Below are positions 56,303 to 64,000 of a stretch of DNA of 64,000 bases, one piece after another. Every line of letters begins with the position of its first letter. Within the stretch, counting starts at the first letter, position 1. Under the pieces are notes generated by a model. That model saw nothing but the letters and a program-made list of their open reading frames with translations. It was not told the DNA's origin and ran no database searches. Source of the DNA: Duganella sp. SG902 (GTDB lineage Bacteria; Pseudomonadota; Gammaproteobacteria; Burkholderiales; Burkholderiaceae_D); the NCBI RefSeq assembly GCF_013376005.1, contig NZ_JABMJK010000001.1:186001-250000 (forward strand), given 5' to 3'. Both the position numbers and the translations under genes were made by a program.

Positions 56303-57418
56303 TTGAATATCCAACGCTATCTCGCGCCATTTTCCAATGTGGACGGTGAAGAGCTGCTGCTGGCGGCCGGCGCCACCGTCGTCACCTTCGTGGCGATCTA
56401 CACCTTCCTGCGCCTGCTGCGCAAGCGGCTGTGCCGCCACGACGAAGCCGGCCGCTCGGACCGGCCCATGGTGCAGTTGCTGAAGGAAACGCTCAACCGC
56501 ACCAGCATGCTGGCGGTGCTGGTGATCTCGCTGCTGGTCGGCCTGAAAACGCTCGAACTGACGCCGCTGTGGGAGGAGCGGCTGGGCCATCTGTGGTTCA
56601 TCGTGCTGGGACTGCAGCTGGTGATGTATCTCGACCGCGCCGCCACGCTGGGCGCGCGCCGCTACTTCCGCAACCATGCCGAAACCCCGGACTCCCCCAC
56701 CACCGTCGCCCACACCCTGATGGTGTGGGCGCTGAAAACCACGGTGTGGGTGGTGTTCCTGCTGGCCGCGCTGTCCAACCTGGGCATCAACGTGTCCGCG
56801 CTGGTGGCCAGCCTGGGGATAGGCGGCATCGCCGTGGCGCTGGCGGTGCAGAATGTGCTGGGCGACCTGTTTGCCTCGCTGTCGATCGCGGTCGACAAGC
56901 CGTTTGAAGTCGGCGACGCCATCGCCATCACCAACGTCTCCGGCACGGTGGAACATGTGGGCCTGAAGACCACCCGCATCCGCTCGGACTTCGGCGAGCA
57001 GATCGTCATCGGCAATGGCGAACTGCTGAAGAACGTGGTGCGCAACTACAAGCGCATGCAGAACCGCCGCGTGCAGTTCTCGCTGCGCATCAACCCGTCG
57101 ACGCCGGCCGCGCTGGCGGCCAAGGTGCCGGACGCGCTGATGGCCGTGATCAGCCGCCAGCCGGACGTGCGCGCCGACCGCGTGCATCTCAAGTCGGTGA
57201 CGCAGGACGCGCTGGAATTCGAGCTGGTGTTCTACGTGCTGAACTCCTCCTACCTCAACTACATGAACGCCCAGCAGGCGGTGTTGCTGGGCGCCCTGGA
57301 AGTCTTCAGTGAGCTGGGCGTCGATGCCAGCGCGCCGACCCGCCGCCTGCAGTTCGAACAGGGCGCGGCCAACGAAATGATGCAGCCGGAGCGCCGGCAG
57401 CAAACACGCCCGCATTAA
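56303..57418 (+). CDS. Mechanosensitive channel of the MscS family
   Basis: A 371-residue inner-membrane channel: several N-terminal helices, then the pore helix and the beta-domain with LGIGGIAVALAVQNVLGDLFASLSIAVDKPFEVGDAI, the MscS signature. It uses a TTG start at 56303 following CAGGAGAG; no ATG in frame fits. It releases solutes under osmotic downshock. The last codons overlap, convergently, the stop of the membrane protein at 57415. Confidence 0.9.
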   Translation: MNIQRYLAPFSNVDGEELLLAAGATVVTFVAIYTFLRLLRKRLCRHDEAGRSDRPMVQLLKETLNRTSMLAVLVISLLVGLKTLELTPLWEERLGHLWFIVLGLQLVMYLDRAATLGARRYFRNHAETPDSPTTVAHTLMVWALKTTVWVVFLLAALSNLGINVSALVASLGIGGIAVALAVQNVLGDLFASLSIAVDKPFEVGDAIAITNVSGTVEHVGLKTTRIRSDFGEQIVIGNGELLKNVVRNYKRMQNRRVQFSLRINPSTPAALAAKVPDALMAVISRQPDVRADRVHLKSVTQDALEFELVFYVLNSSYLNYMNAQQAVLLGALEVFSELGVDASAPTRRLQFEQGAANEMMQPERRQQTRPH

Positions 57419-57921
57419 GGCTTGAGCTTTTCGTCCTCCGCCTGGGCTTCTTCCATGGCGTCGGGCTCCAGTTCCTCCGCCGAACGGTTAAGATGCACGA
57501 ACACGCCCCATGCCGCCAGCAGCACGCCGACGCCGGCCACCAGCGCGGCCACGTAGAGCAAGCCGCTGGCATCCTCGTGCACGGCGCGGAAGGTGGCCAC
57601 CAGCGCCTCTATCGCCAGCGCCACCACGACCACCACGAAAAAGCGCGACAGGAAGCGGCGCACGCGCGTGGGCGCGCTGATATCGGCGTCGCGCACCACT
57701 TCCTCCTCGATGATGGTCTCGGCGATCTGCAGCGCCACCACGGCGGCGGCCACGATGCCGATCGCCTCGATCACCTCCTGCGCGGCGGCCAAGCCGCTGC
57801 CGGCGTGCGCCGCCTGCCAGCCCAATTGCGCGCCGACGACGATCAGGAACAGCGCCCCGGCCGCGAACAGCAAGGCGATCATCGCGTGCACCACGCCAAA
57901 GGCCAGCATCAGGTGTTTCAT
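57415..57921 (-). CDS. Hypothetical four-helix membrane protein
   Basis: A 168-residue protein with about four hydrophobic segments (residues 5-30, 45-68, 92-110, 125-145), a basic loop (APTRVRRFLSR) and an acidic C-terminus rich in Glu and Asp. GGAG lies about 6 bp before the ATG at 57921; reading further upstream is not supported. It resembles short uncharacterised integral membrane proteins; no function assigned. Its stop codon TAA at 57415-57417 overlaps the stop of the convergent MscS gene. Confidence 0.7.
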   Translation of the reverse strand: MKHLMLAFGVVHAMIALLFAAGALFLIVVGAQLGWQAAHAGSGLAAAQEVIEAIGIVAAAVVALQIAETIIEEEVVRDADISAPTRVRRFLSRFFVVVVVALAIEALVATFRAVHEDASGLLYVAALVAGVGVLLAAWGVFVHLNRSAEELEPDAMEEAQAEDEKLKP

Positions 57922-58038
57922 GGTCAGCTCCGTGGAATTGTTTGGCGCATTGTAGAGCCCACGCCGCGCGCCGATTGTGCGCCAGTGCACCATGCCGCCG
58001 TCGCCAGCGTCTGGGTGGCGGCGATAAGCGTGAAATTC

Positions 58039-58052
58039 TTGATCTGAATCAA
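58039..58052 (+). promoter_or_regulatory. FNR-type box upstream of the hemerythrin gene
   Basis: TTGATCTGAATCAA matches the FNR consensus TTGAT-N4-ATCAA exactly. A -10-like CAGAAT at 58076-58081 places the box near -41.5, the class II activating position. It suggests anaerobic or nitric-oxide-linked control by an FNR/DNR-type protein. Confidence 0.75.
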
Positions 58053-58110
58053 AGTTTTGTTGCATAAACGAATGGCAGAATGCACCTGGCTTAATCAAGG
58101 ACAAACCAAG

Positions 58111-58563
58111 ATGTACAAGATTTCGACGTATCTGGATCAGGATCACCGCCGCTGTGACGAGCAATACGCGGTGGCCGAATCGGATGTCAACCTGCGCAAC
58201 TGGGACGCGGCGCGCAAGCACTTCGATGTGTTCATCAGCATGTTCGACTGCCACCTGGACAAAGAAGAGCGCGTGCTGTTCCCGCGTCTCGACCACGCGC
58301 TGGGCAATGGCTACGGTTCCTCGGTGGTGATGCGCCAGGAGCACCGGCAGATGCGCATCATGGCGGCGCGGATGCGGAGCGCCATCGACCGCCGCGACTA
58401 CGACGCCTTCCACGAACAATCCGCCCATTTACGCGCGCTGGTGCGCCAGCATCATTTGAAAGAGGAACGCCTGCTGCATCCGCAAGCCGACCTCCTGCTG
58501 GCGGACCAGGCCGAGGCAACCATCGCGGCCATGGACAACCTTTACCACGTCGAAGCCGCATGA
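58111..58563 (+). CDS. Hemerythrin-like HHE domain protein
   Basis: A 150-residue cytoplasmic protein with HHE-type di-iron ligands: His in CHLDKEERVLFPRLDH, His in MRQEHRQMRIM and His/Glu in RQHHLKEERLLHP. These domains bind oxygen or nitric oxide, or protect against nitrosative stress. ATG at 58111 follows AAGGA at about 10 bp. An exact FNR box lies 59 bp upstream of the start, consistent with expression at low oxygen. Confidence 0.85.
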   Translation: MYKISTYLDQDHRRCDEQYAVAESDVNLRNWDAARKHFDVFISMFDCHLDKEERVLFPRLDHALGNGYGSSVVMRQEHRQMRIMAARMRSAIDRRDYDAFHEQSAHLRALVRQHHLKEERLLHPQADLLLADQAEATIAAMDNLYHVEAA

Positions 58564-58630
58564 CGACCGCCTTGTACATTGCCGGCGCCGCGCGTTCAGC
58601 GAGTGCCCACACCATCACGAGAACCCCATC

Positions 58631-58825
58631 ATGAAGCCCACCCTCAGTGTCACCATCAACCGCCAAGGCGCCCGCATCCACCGCATCATCGACGACATCA
58701 CCTACCCCACCCGCACCAGGAAGCCGGAGATCCGCCGCGACCCGATGGTGGCGGCACTGTTCGGCGCCGCCTCCGCGCCGAAAGAGACCGGCGACGCCAA
58801 TTTCCGTCCCAAACCGCGCGGTTGA
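58631..58825 (+). CDS. Small hypothetical protein
   Basis: A 64-residue basic protein (many Arg, Lys and Pro) without signal peptide or known domain. It follows the hemerythrin gene by 67 bp and could share its transcript. The ribosome site is weak. The reading frame is not a shadow of a longer real gene, so a genuine small protein is plausible but unproven. Confidence 0.45.
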   Translation: MKPTLSVTINRQGARIHRIIDDITYPTRTRKPEIRRDPMVAALFGAASAPKETGDANFRPKPRG

Positions 58826-58857
58826 CAGGGCGGCAACCGGCGGCTCCAGGCAGTTGA

Positions 58858-58887
58858 CATACAATGTGGCCACGGCCACACTGTATG
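58858..58887. promoter_or_regulatory. 30-bp palindrome overlapping the start region of the sugar-binding protein gene
   Basis: CATACAATGTGGCCA and CACGGCCACACTGTATG form near-perfect inverted arms (two mismatches). A TTGACA at 58854-58859 overlaps the left arm and the start codon follows the right arm by 1 base. It is either an operator over the promoter of a leaderless or very short-leader gene, or an mRNA hairpin controlling translation. Confidence 0.6.
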
Positions 58888-58888
58888 C

Positions 58889-60130
58889 ATGCTTACCTCC
58901 TTCTTTCGATCAGGTTGGGCGAAACGCCTGCTGTGCACAGCATTGATGCTGCCCGGTGCCGGCGCCGCCGAGAGCCTGGTAATCGATTACGTGGTTTCCA
59001 ACAGCCCGCAGCGCAGCGCGTGGATCGGCATCATCGAGCAGTTTGCCGCCGCCAACCCGGACATCCAGATTTCGCACCACGGCTATCCGCAGGAGCAGTA
59101 CAAGCGCGACTTCACCGCCCGCCTGCGGGACAAGCCGGCCGACGTGGCGTTCTGGTACGCCGGCGAACGGTTGCGCGACGCCGCAAAAAACAAACTGCTT
59201 TCCCCGCTCGACGCCGACATGGTGGCGCTGCTGAGAAAGCAGAAATTTGTCGCCAACGCCATCGAGGGGACGCGCGTCGATGGCGAGGTGTATGGCTTCC
59301 CGCTGTACTACTATGCCTGGGGCTTCATCTATCGCAAATCGCTGTTCGAACGGGTGGGCGTGCGGCCGCCGGCCACCTGGAACGAGTTCCTGCAAGTGTG
59401 CGAACAGCTGAAGGCGGCGGGCGTCACGCCGCTCGGCCTGGGCGCGAAAAACGCGTGGCCGGCGGCCGGCTGGTTCGACTATCTGAACTTGCGCATCAAT
59501 GGCCTGGACTTCCACCACAAGCTGCTCAACGGCGACGCCCGTTTCACCGACGCGCGCGTGCGCGAGGTGTTCGATACCTGGGGTGAGCTGCTGCGCAAGG
59601 GCTACTTCCTGCAGGCGACCATGGACCAGGACTGGGACCGCGTGCTGCCCTACCTGTACCGCAACCACGTGGGCATGATGCTGACGGGGAGCTTCGTCGC
59701 CGCGCGCTTCCCGCGCGCCATCGCGGCCGACATCGGCTTCTTCGCCTTTCCGGCGCTGACACCGGGCATGCCGACCTACGAGGAAGCGCCGCTGGACGTG
59801 CTGGTCCTGCCGGCCAACGGGGCCAACCCCAAGGCGCGCAAGCGTTTCCTGACGCATCTGGCGGAGAGCGGCGCGCTGCGGCGCATCGCGGACGCCGATC
59901 AGACCCTGCCCGCCAAAGCCGGCACCGGCTCGGCCAACGTCATGCTGGCCGACACCACCAGCGCCACCGTGGCCTCGGCCGCCGGACTGACCTACTTCTT
60001 CGACCGCGACGCCAAGGCGGAACTGGTGGCGCCGGCGTACGAGGGCTTCCGCCAGTTCCTCAAGGCGCCGCACGACACCGAGCAGGCGGTCCGCTACATC
60101 GAACAAGCGCGCCGCAAGGAACCGCTGTGA
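58889..60130 (+). CDS. Orphan extracellular solute-binding protein, family 1
   Basis: A 413-residue protein with a signal peptide (LMLPGAGA-AE) and the SBP_bac_1 pattern: IIEQFAAANPDIQISHHGYP, YGFPLYYYAWGFIYRKSLFE and WNEFLQVCEQLKAAGVTPLGLG. Homologues bind sugars or oligosaccharides for ABC importers or two-component sensing. No permease or ATPase gene is adjacent, so it may serve a distant transporter or a sensor. No ribosome site precedes the ATG; a long palindrome does. Alternatives downstream would cut the signal peptide. Confidence 0.83.
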   Translation: MLTSFFRSGWAKRLLCTALMLPGAGAAESLVIDYVVSNSPQRSAWIGIIEQFAAANPDIQISHHGYPQEQYKRDFTARLRDKPADVAFWYAGERLRDAAKNKLLSPLDADMVALLRKQKFVANAIEGTRVDGEVYGFPLYYYAWGFIYRKSLFERVGVRPPATWNEFLQVCEQLKAAGVTPLGLGAKNAWPAAGWFDYLNLRINGLDFHHKLLNGDARFTDARVREVFDTWGELLRKGYFLQATMDQDWDRVLPYLYRNHVGMMLTGSFVAARFPRAIAADIGFFAFPALTPGMPTYEEAPLDVLVLPANGANPKARKRFLTHLAESGALRRIADADQTLPAKAGTGSANVMLADTTSATVASAAGLTYFFDRDAKAELVAPAYEGFRQFLKAPHDTEQAVRYIEQARRKEPL

Positions 60131-60131
60131 T

Positions 60132-61091
60132 TCAAGCCGGATGCACGATCCACATCCACGCGCTCAACGTGAAGAAGGAAGTCACCATGCAGATCAGCAG
60201 CGCGGCGGCGCTGCGGTCGGCCTCCCCGTAGGCCTGCGCCAGGATGGGGTAAATGCTCAGCATCGGCATGGCCGCCATCAGCAGCGCGGCCGCGCGCAGA
60301 TCGGGCGCCATCGGCACCACGCCCAGCAACGGCAGCAGCGAGGCCACCAACAGCACGGCCAGCGGATGGCCGATGAGTTTCGCCGCCACCAGCGGGATCA
60401 CGCGCTGCCAGCCGCTGGTGAGCGACAGGCCAAACAGCGTGCCGCCGATCGCGAACAGCGACACGCTGCCGCTGGCCTGCGCGAACAGGTTCACGGTGCG
60501 CACCACCGGCTGCGGCAGCTTCACCTCCGCCAGGCTGACGACCAGTCCCGCCATCACCGCCAGCACCAGCGGATTGCGCGACAGCCGGCGCACCGATTGC
60601 CAGGCGGCCTGGCGCCAGGTGCCCCCGCCGCCGTCACGCGCGCTTTCCGCCAGCGCCAGCAGGATCGGCAGCATCACCAGGTTCTCAACGATCACGTTCA
60701 GCCCCAGCGCCACGCCGGCCACCGGCGCCACCGTCAGCATCAGGATGGGGAAACCGATAAAGCTGCTGTTGGAGCAGGACACGCCCATGGCCAGGAAGGT
60801 GGCGCGGGTGCGGTTCAACCCGCCCAGCCGGCGGCCGGCCGTGTAGGCCAGCGCCAGCATCAGCAAGGAGCCGATCAAATAGGACAGCAAATACGCGGGA
60901 TGCAGGATCTCGCCGATGCGGCGCTGCGCCAGCGCGTTGAAAATCAGCGCCGGCAAGGCCAGGTTGAGCACGAACTTGCCGAACACCTGCATGTCGGTGC
61001 GGGCGAAAAGGCCCATGCGCGTCGCCAGGTAGCCGGACAATACGACCAGGTAAATCGGCCCGGTGATCGCGAGAATATCGAGTAAAACCAC
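60132..61091 (-). CDS. AEC-family transporter
   Basis: A 319-residue inner-membrane protein with ten hydrophobic segments and features of the auxin efflux carrier family (LDILAITGPIYLVVLSGYLA, FVLNLALPALIFNALA, CSNSSFIGFPI). Bacterial members move malate, other organic acids or amino acids. It is the third gene of an operon with an FKBP isomerase and a cupin, with gaps of 1-2 bp. Substrate unknown. Confidence 0.85.
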   Translation of the reverse strand: MVLLDILAITGPIYLVVLSGYLATRMGLFARTDMQVFGKFVLNLALPALIFNALAQRRIGEILHPAYLLSYLIGSLLMLALAYTAGRRLGGLNRTRATFLAMGVSCSNSSFIGFPILMLTVAPVAGVALGLNVIVENLVMLPILLALAESARDGGGGTWRQAAWQSVRRLSRNPLVLAVMAGLVVSLAEVKLPQPVVRTVNLFAQASGSVSLFAIGGTLFGLSLTSGWQRVIPLVAAKLIGHPLAVLLVASLLPLLGVVPMAPDLRAAALLMAAMPMLSIYPILAQAYGEADRSAAALLICMVTSFFTLSAWMWIVHPA

Positions 61092-61093
61092 AA

Positions 61094-61465
61094 TTAACCT
61101 TCGGCGGGACGGTCGACGATGACGTAATGCTTTTTGACCGGTTCGACCACCTCGAACACGCCCTTGAAGTTGGCCGGGATGACCATGGCGTCGCCAGGTC
61201 CGGCCTCGGCGGCGTGGCCATCCTCGTCGATCACGCGGCAGCGTCCTTCCAGCACGTAGAAATATTCATCCTTGTGCGGCCCGAAGGCGATGCGCCAGCT
61301 GCCGCGCTCACACGCCCAGACACCGGCCATCACCGCGCCGCTGGCACTGGTGTAGTGATTCCACGTGGTGCGCAGCGGATTGCCCACCAGCCGCCGCTCG
61401 GCGCGCGGATGGTCATGCTCCGGCGTTGGCGACTGCAGGCGGAATTCAGTGATGGCGGGCTTCAT
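61094..61465 (-). CDS. Cupin-fold protein
   Basis: A 123-residue cupin (DUF861/Cupin_3 like): KDEYFYVLEGRCRVIDEDG and AGPGDAMVIPANFKGVFEV cover the two cupin motifs. Such small cupins often bind a metal and a sugar acid or ureidoglycolate-like compound. The canonical second His is replaced (NFKGVFEV), as is common in this subgroup. Located between the FKBP and AEC transporter genes, it may act on the transported compound. Confidence 0.78.
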   Translation of the reverse strand: MKPAITEFRLQSPTPEHDHPRAERRLVGNPLRTTWNHYTSASGAVMAGVWACERGSWRIAFGPHKDEYFYVLEGRCRVIDEDGHAAEAGPGDAMVIPANFKGVFEVVEPVKKHYVIVDRPAEG

Positions 61466-61466
61466 C

Positions 61467-61922
61467 TCAGCGCACGTCCAGCAGCTCGACGTCGAAGATC
61501 AGGGTGGCGCCCGGCGGGATCGGGCCGGCGCCGCTGTCGCCGTAGCCCATGTTGGCCGGCACGATCAGCGTGCGCTTGCCGCCCACTTTCATGCCTTTGA
61601 CGCCTTCGTCCCAGCCCGGGATCACCTGGCCGGCGCCCAGCGCGAAGCTGAACGGGCCGCGTCCGCTGGACGAATCGAACTGCGCGCCGTGCGTTTGCGG
61701 CGCGTTCGGCTCGTACAGCCAGCCGGTGTAGTGCACCACGGCGGTGGCGCCGGCCACGGCTTCCTTGCCCTCGCCGGTCACGGTGTCGATCTTCTGGAAT
61801 GGCACGGCGGCGGCCGACGCGGATGCCGAGGCCGAGCCGGCCGCCGGCGCCTTGGCGCGCTCGCAGCCGGCCAGCGTCATCAGGGACAGGCCAATCAGGC
61901 AGGTGGAAAGCAGTCGTTTCAT
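61467..61922 (-). CDS. FKBP-type peptidyl-prolyl isomerase lipoprotein
   Basis: A 151-residue protein with lipobox LAGC (residues about 17-20), an Ala/Ser linker and a single FKBP domain ([54 protein letters not shown]). It should be anchored in the cell envelope and assist folding of exported proteins. Start at 61922 is chosen for the lipoprotein signal; longer reading to 61994 is not supported. Confidence 0.9.
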   Translation of the reverse strand: MKRLLSTCLIGLSLMTLAGCERAKAPAAGSASASASAAAVPFQKIDTVTGEGKEAVAGATAVVHYTGWLYEPNAPQTHGAQFDSSSGRGPFSFALGAGQVIPGWDEGVKGMKVGGKRTLIVPANMGYGDSGAGPIPPGATLIFDVELLDVR

Positions 61923-62020
61923 ATTGTTCTCAAGGTCGATGGGGCCCTGAATATAGGGCAAACCCTCGAGCTTGTCGATACCCGGACGCGACAAATCGCT
62001 GGCGCGGCGGCCATCCGGGC

Positions 62021-62659
62021 CTAGTTCGCTTCCCAGTAACCGCGCCGCAGGGCGATCATCACGGCGTGGGTGCGGTCGCGGGCGTCGAGCTTTTGCAGGA
62101 TGGTTTTCATGTGGGCCTTGATGGTGTCCTCGCTCAGGCCGAGGCTGGCCCCGACCCTCTGGTTGGAGTTGCCCTCGGCGACCGCGCGCAGCACCTGGAT
62201 CTCGCGCTTGCTCAGGGCGTCGTCCTGGAAGCTGTTGGCCAGGGTGCAGGCGATTTGCGGCGGCAGCATGCGCTGGCCGGCGTGCACCGCCAGGATGTAG
62301 TCGCTCAGGTCGGTGCGCGCGAGGTTCTTCAGGATGTAGCCGCTGGCGCCGGCCTTGAGCCCGCGCGTCACCTGCACGTCGCCACTGTAGGTGGTCAGGA
62401 TGATGATGCGGGCCTTGGGATTGAGGTCGAGGATCGCGGTGGTGGCGTCGATGCCGTTCAGGCCCGGCATCTGCAAGTCCATCAGCGTGATGTCGGGGCG
62501 GAACTGCTGGTACAGCGCGACCGCGTCCCTCCCGTCGCTGGCCTCCGCCACCAGCGCGAAACGCGGATTGGCCGCCAGTACGGCCGCGATGCCGCTGCGC
62601 AGCAAAGGATGATCATCGGCAATCATCACACTGATTCTGTCGTCGCCCCGGCTCAACAT
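62021..62659 (-). CDS. NarL/FixJ-type response regulator
   Basis: A 212-residue regulator: receiver domain with phospho-acceptor Asp61 in TLMDLQMPG and Lys in [11 protein letters not shown], then a LuxR-type helix-turn-helix ([40 protein letters not shown]). AGGAG lies 6 bp before the ATG. It is downstream of the propeller sensor kinase by 60 bp and is its partner. Confidence 0.92.
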   Translation of the reverse strand: MLSRGDDRISVMIADDHPLLRSGIAAVLAANPRFALVAEASDGRDAVALYQQFRPDITLMDLQMPGLNGIDATTAILDLNPKARIIILTTYSGDVQVTRGLKAGASGYILKNLARTDLSDYILAVHAGQRMLPPQIACTLANSFQDDALSKREIQVLRAVAEGNSNQRVGASLGLSEDTIKAHMKTILQKLDARDRTHAVMIALRRGYWEAN

Positions 62660-62719
62660 GGCTATGCTCCTTGGTTATCCCGCGCGAGCGTATCACCGGC
62701 GGCGCCGGATTTCATCACC

Positions 62720-64000
62720 CTATCGGGTATAGGCCAGCGCGGCCGGCAACACCAGTTGCCATTCGGTGCCGCCGCCCTGCTCGCTGCGCAAGACCAGCCG
62801 CGCCTGGATGCGCGCCGCGCGTTCGCCCATGCCGCGCAAGCCCCAGTGGTTCTGGCGGCCGCCATCGCGCACCACGTCCGCCGGCAGGCCGCGGCCGTCG
62901 TCGCGCACGACGCAGCGGAATTCCAGCGTGCCGTACTGGAGCTCGACATCGATGTGTTGGGCCTGCGCGTGGCGGTAGGCGTTGGCCACCGCCTCGGTCA
63001 GGATGGCCAGCGCCTCCTGGTACATCGCCGGCTCAAGCTCGCGCGCCGTGCCGCGCACGCTCAGGCGCACCGGATTGGCGGCGTCCGGCCGCAGGCGCGC
63101 GGCGGCGACCCGCACGGCGTCGGCGAAGTTCAGCGTGTCGATCTCCTCCTCGCCGCGCAGGTCGCGGATGCGGCCCCGGCCCTCGTCGACCACGTCGTCG
63201 GCCTGGCGCAGCGCGGTTTCCAGCTGCTGGCGCGTGGCGTCCATCGGCGGCAGCCGCATCACGGCCGCGTGCACGTGCAGTATCAGGCCCTGCACCGATT
63301 GCAGCAAGGTGTCGTGCAGCTCGCGCGCGATGCGTTCGCGCTCGCTGACACGCTCCCGCAGCCGGCTCGCCATCCGCCGCCGCAGGCGCTGGATGTGCCA
63401 GCGGTAGGCCAGGTAGGCCATCGCCAGCAGCAGCACCGCGCACAGCGCCCTGAACCACCAGCGCTCGGTCAAGGCCGGCGCGATGGTGAAGCGCAGCACG
63501 CTGTCGCGCCCGCTCCACTGGCCGTTGTAATCGGAGGCCATCACGCGGAAATGGTAATCGCCGGCGCCGAGGTTGCTGTAGAAGGCGCTGCGGCGCGCGC
63601 CGGCCTCCTGCCATTCCTCGTCGACCTCGTCCAGGCGATAGCGGAAGCGCAGCTTCTCCGGCATGGCCAGCGCCGGCACCGTGTAATCGATCTGCAGGGC
63701 CGAACGGCCGGCGGCGAAGTGGACGTCCGCCAGCGCCGACCGGCCCTCCCCTGGCGCGCCGATGGTCTTGATGATCACCGGCCGCGCCGGCGCCGACGGC
63801 AGCGCCGCCGCCGGGCGCAGCCGGAACACGCCGGTCGAGCGCACCACCCACAGCCATCCATCGGACGACAGCACCAGCGACGGCGACGGCGAGACGCGCG
63901 GCGCGGCGCCCTCCAGGCCGTCGCGCTGGTCGATGCGCTCATAGCGCGGGCGATAGGCGTGGTCCTGCCGGAAGCGGGCGATCTCCGCCGCCGGAATGCG
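62720..64000 (-). CDS. Sensor histidine kinase with two-component propeller and Y_Y_Y domain (partial)
   Basis: The minus-strand frame is open to the window end, so the N-terminus is missing; 426 residues are visible. The visible N-terminal part ends a propeller (SSDGWLWVVRSTGVFRL), then a Y_Y_Y domain (LRFRYRLDEVDEEWQEAG, FRVMASDYNGQWS), one transmembrane helix (WFRALCAVLLLAMAYLAYRW), HisKA_3 with His in ARELHDTLLQSVQGL, and HATPase. This class senses periplasmic carbohydrates or other solutes and controls NarL-type regulators. Confidence 0.9.
   Translation of the reverse strand, partial: RIPAAEIARFRQDHAYRPRYERIDQRDGLEGAAPRVSPSPSLVLSSDGWLWVVRSTGVFRLRPAAALPSAPARPVIIKTIGAPGEGRSALADVHFAAGRSALQIDYTVPALAMPEKLRFRYRLDEVDEEWQEAGARRSAFYSNLGAGDYHFRVMASDYNGQWSGRDSVLRFTIAPALTERWWFRALCAVLLLAMAYLAYRWHIQRLRRRMASRLRERVSERERIARELHDTLLQSVQGLILHVHAAVMRLPPMDATRQQLETALRQADDVVDEGRGRIRDLRGEEEIDTLNFADAVRVAAARLRPDAANPVRLSVRGTARELEPAMYQEALAILTEAVANAYRHAQAQHIDVELQYGTLEFRCVVRDDGRGLPADVVRDGGRQNHWGLRGMGERAARIQARLVLRSEQGGGTEWQLVLPAALAYTR

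Overview
The window is a GC-rich chromosomal segment from a Gram-negative bacterium. Trimeric Burkholderiales-type porins, a Liv-type transporter tied to beta-ketoadipate genes, a gallate pathway, cyanophycin genes and a TonB-dependent glycan locus point to a betaproteobacterium of the Oxalobacteraceae type (Massilia, Duganella or relatives). This is inferred from gene content. No RNA gene, CRISPR array, transposase or phage gene was seen. Gene density is high and most genes lie in tight operons with ATGA overlaps or gaps of a few bases.

Region 1 (1-9982): two tandem Cache-domain secreted proteins (the first cut by the window edge), then a minus-strand operon pcaI-pcaJ-pcaF-livH-livM-livG-livF, with an IclR-type regulator divergent from pcaI. 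A porin and the cognate Liv-type binding protein follow, divergent from each other. Two related 36-bp palindromes, one before pcaI and one between porin and binding protein, tie the region into one regulon for uptake and final degradation of an aromatic acid.

Region 2 (10045-12389): small hypothetical genes, a Crp-family regulator and an ATP-grasp-like protein that seems to have lost its metal ligands.

Region 3 (12482-21470): a minus-strand glycan/gluconate operon: gluconokinase, TonB-dependent receptor, GntP permease, a large beta-helix plus propeller protein and an esterase, behind two LacI-type palindromes.

Region 4 (21674-31165): an MFS transporter ending in a MITE-like 181-bp element, then a full gallate module: aldolase, LigJ-type hydratase and tautomerase on the minus strand; a double-HTH LysR regulator, MFS importer, gallate dioxygenase and porin on the plus strand. 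A siderophore-interacting reductase/MarR pair follows.

Region 5 (32442-48222): GH2 hydrolase, a three-domain hydrolase-glycosyltransferase-FAD protein, Mn catalase, ZIP transporter, a haem-oxygenase-like di-iron protein, cyanophycinase and cyanophycin synthetase. A convergent operon carries a PrmC-like methyltransferase and a second CphA-like protein without an ATP-grasp core. This looks like a storage and stress block with several unusual proteins.

Region 6 (48286-64000): hybrid histidine kinase; a coupled cassette of polysaccharide deacetylase, tyrosine phosphatase and acyltransferase/ATP-grasp fusion; GH31; MscS channel; hemerythrin behind a perfect FNR-type box; an orphan sugar-binding protein; an AEC transporter/cupin/FKBP operon; and a NarL-type response regulator with its propeller sensor kinase, cut by the window end.
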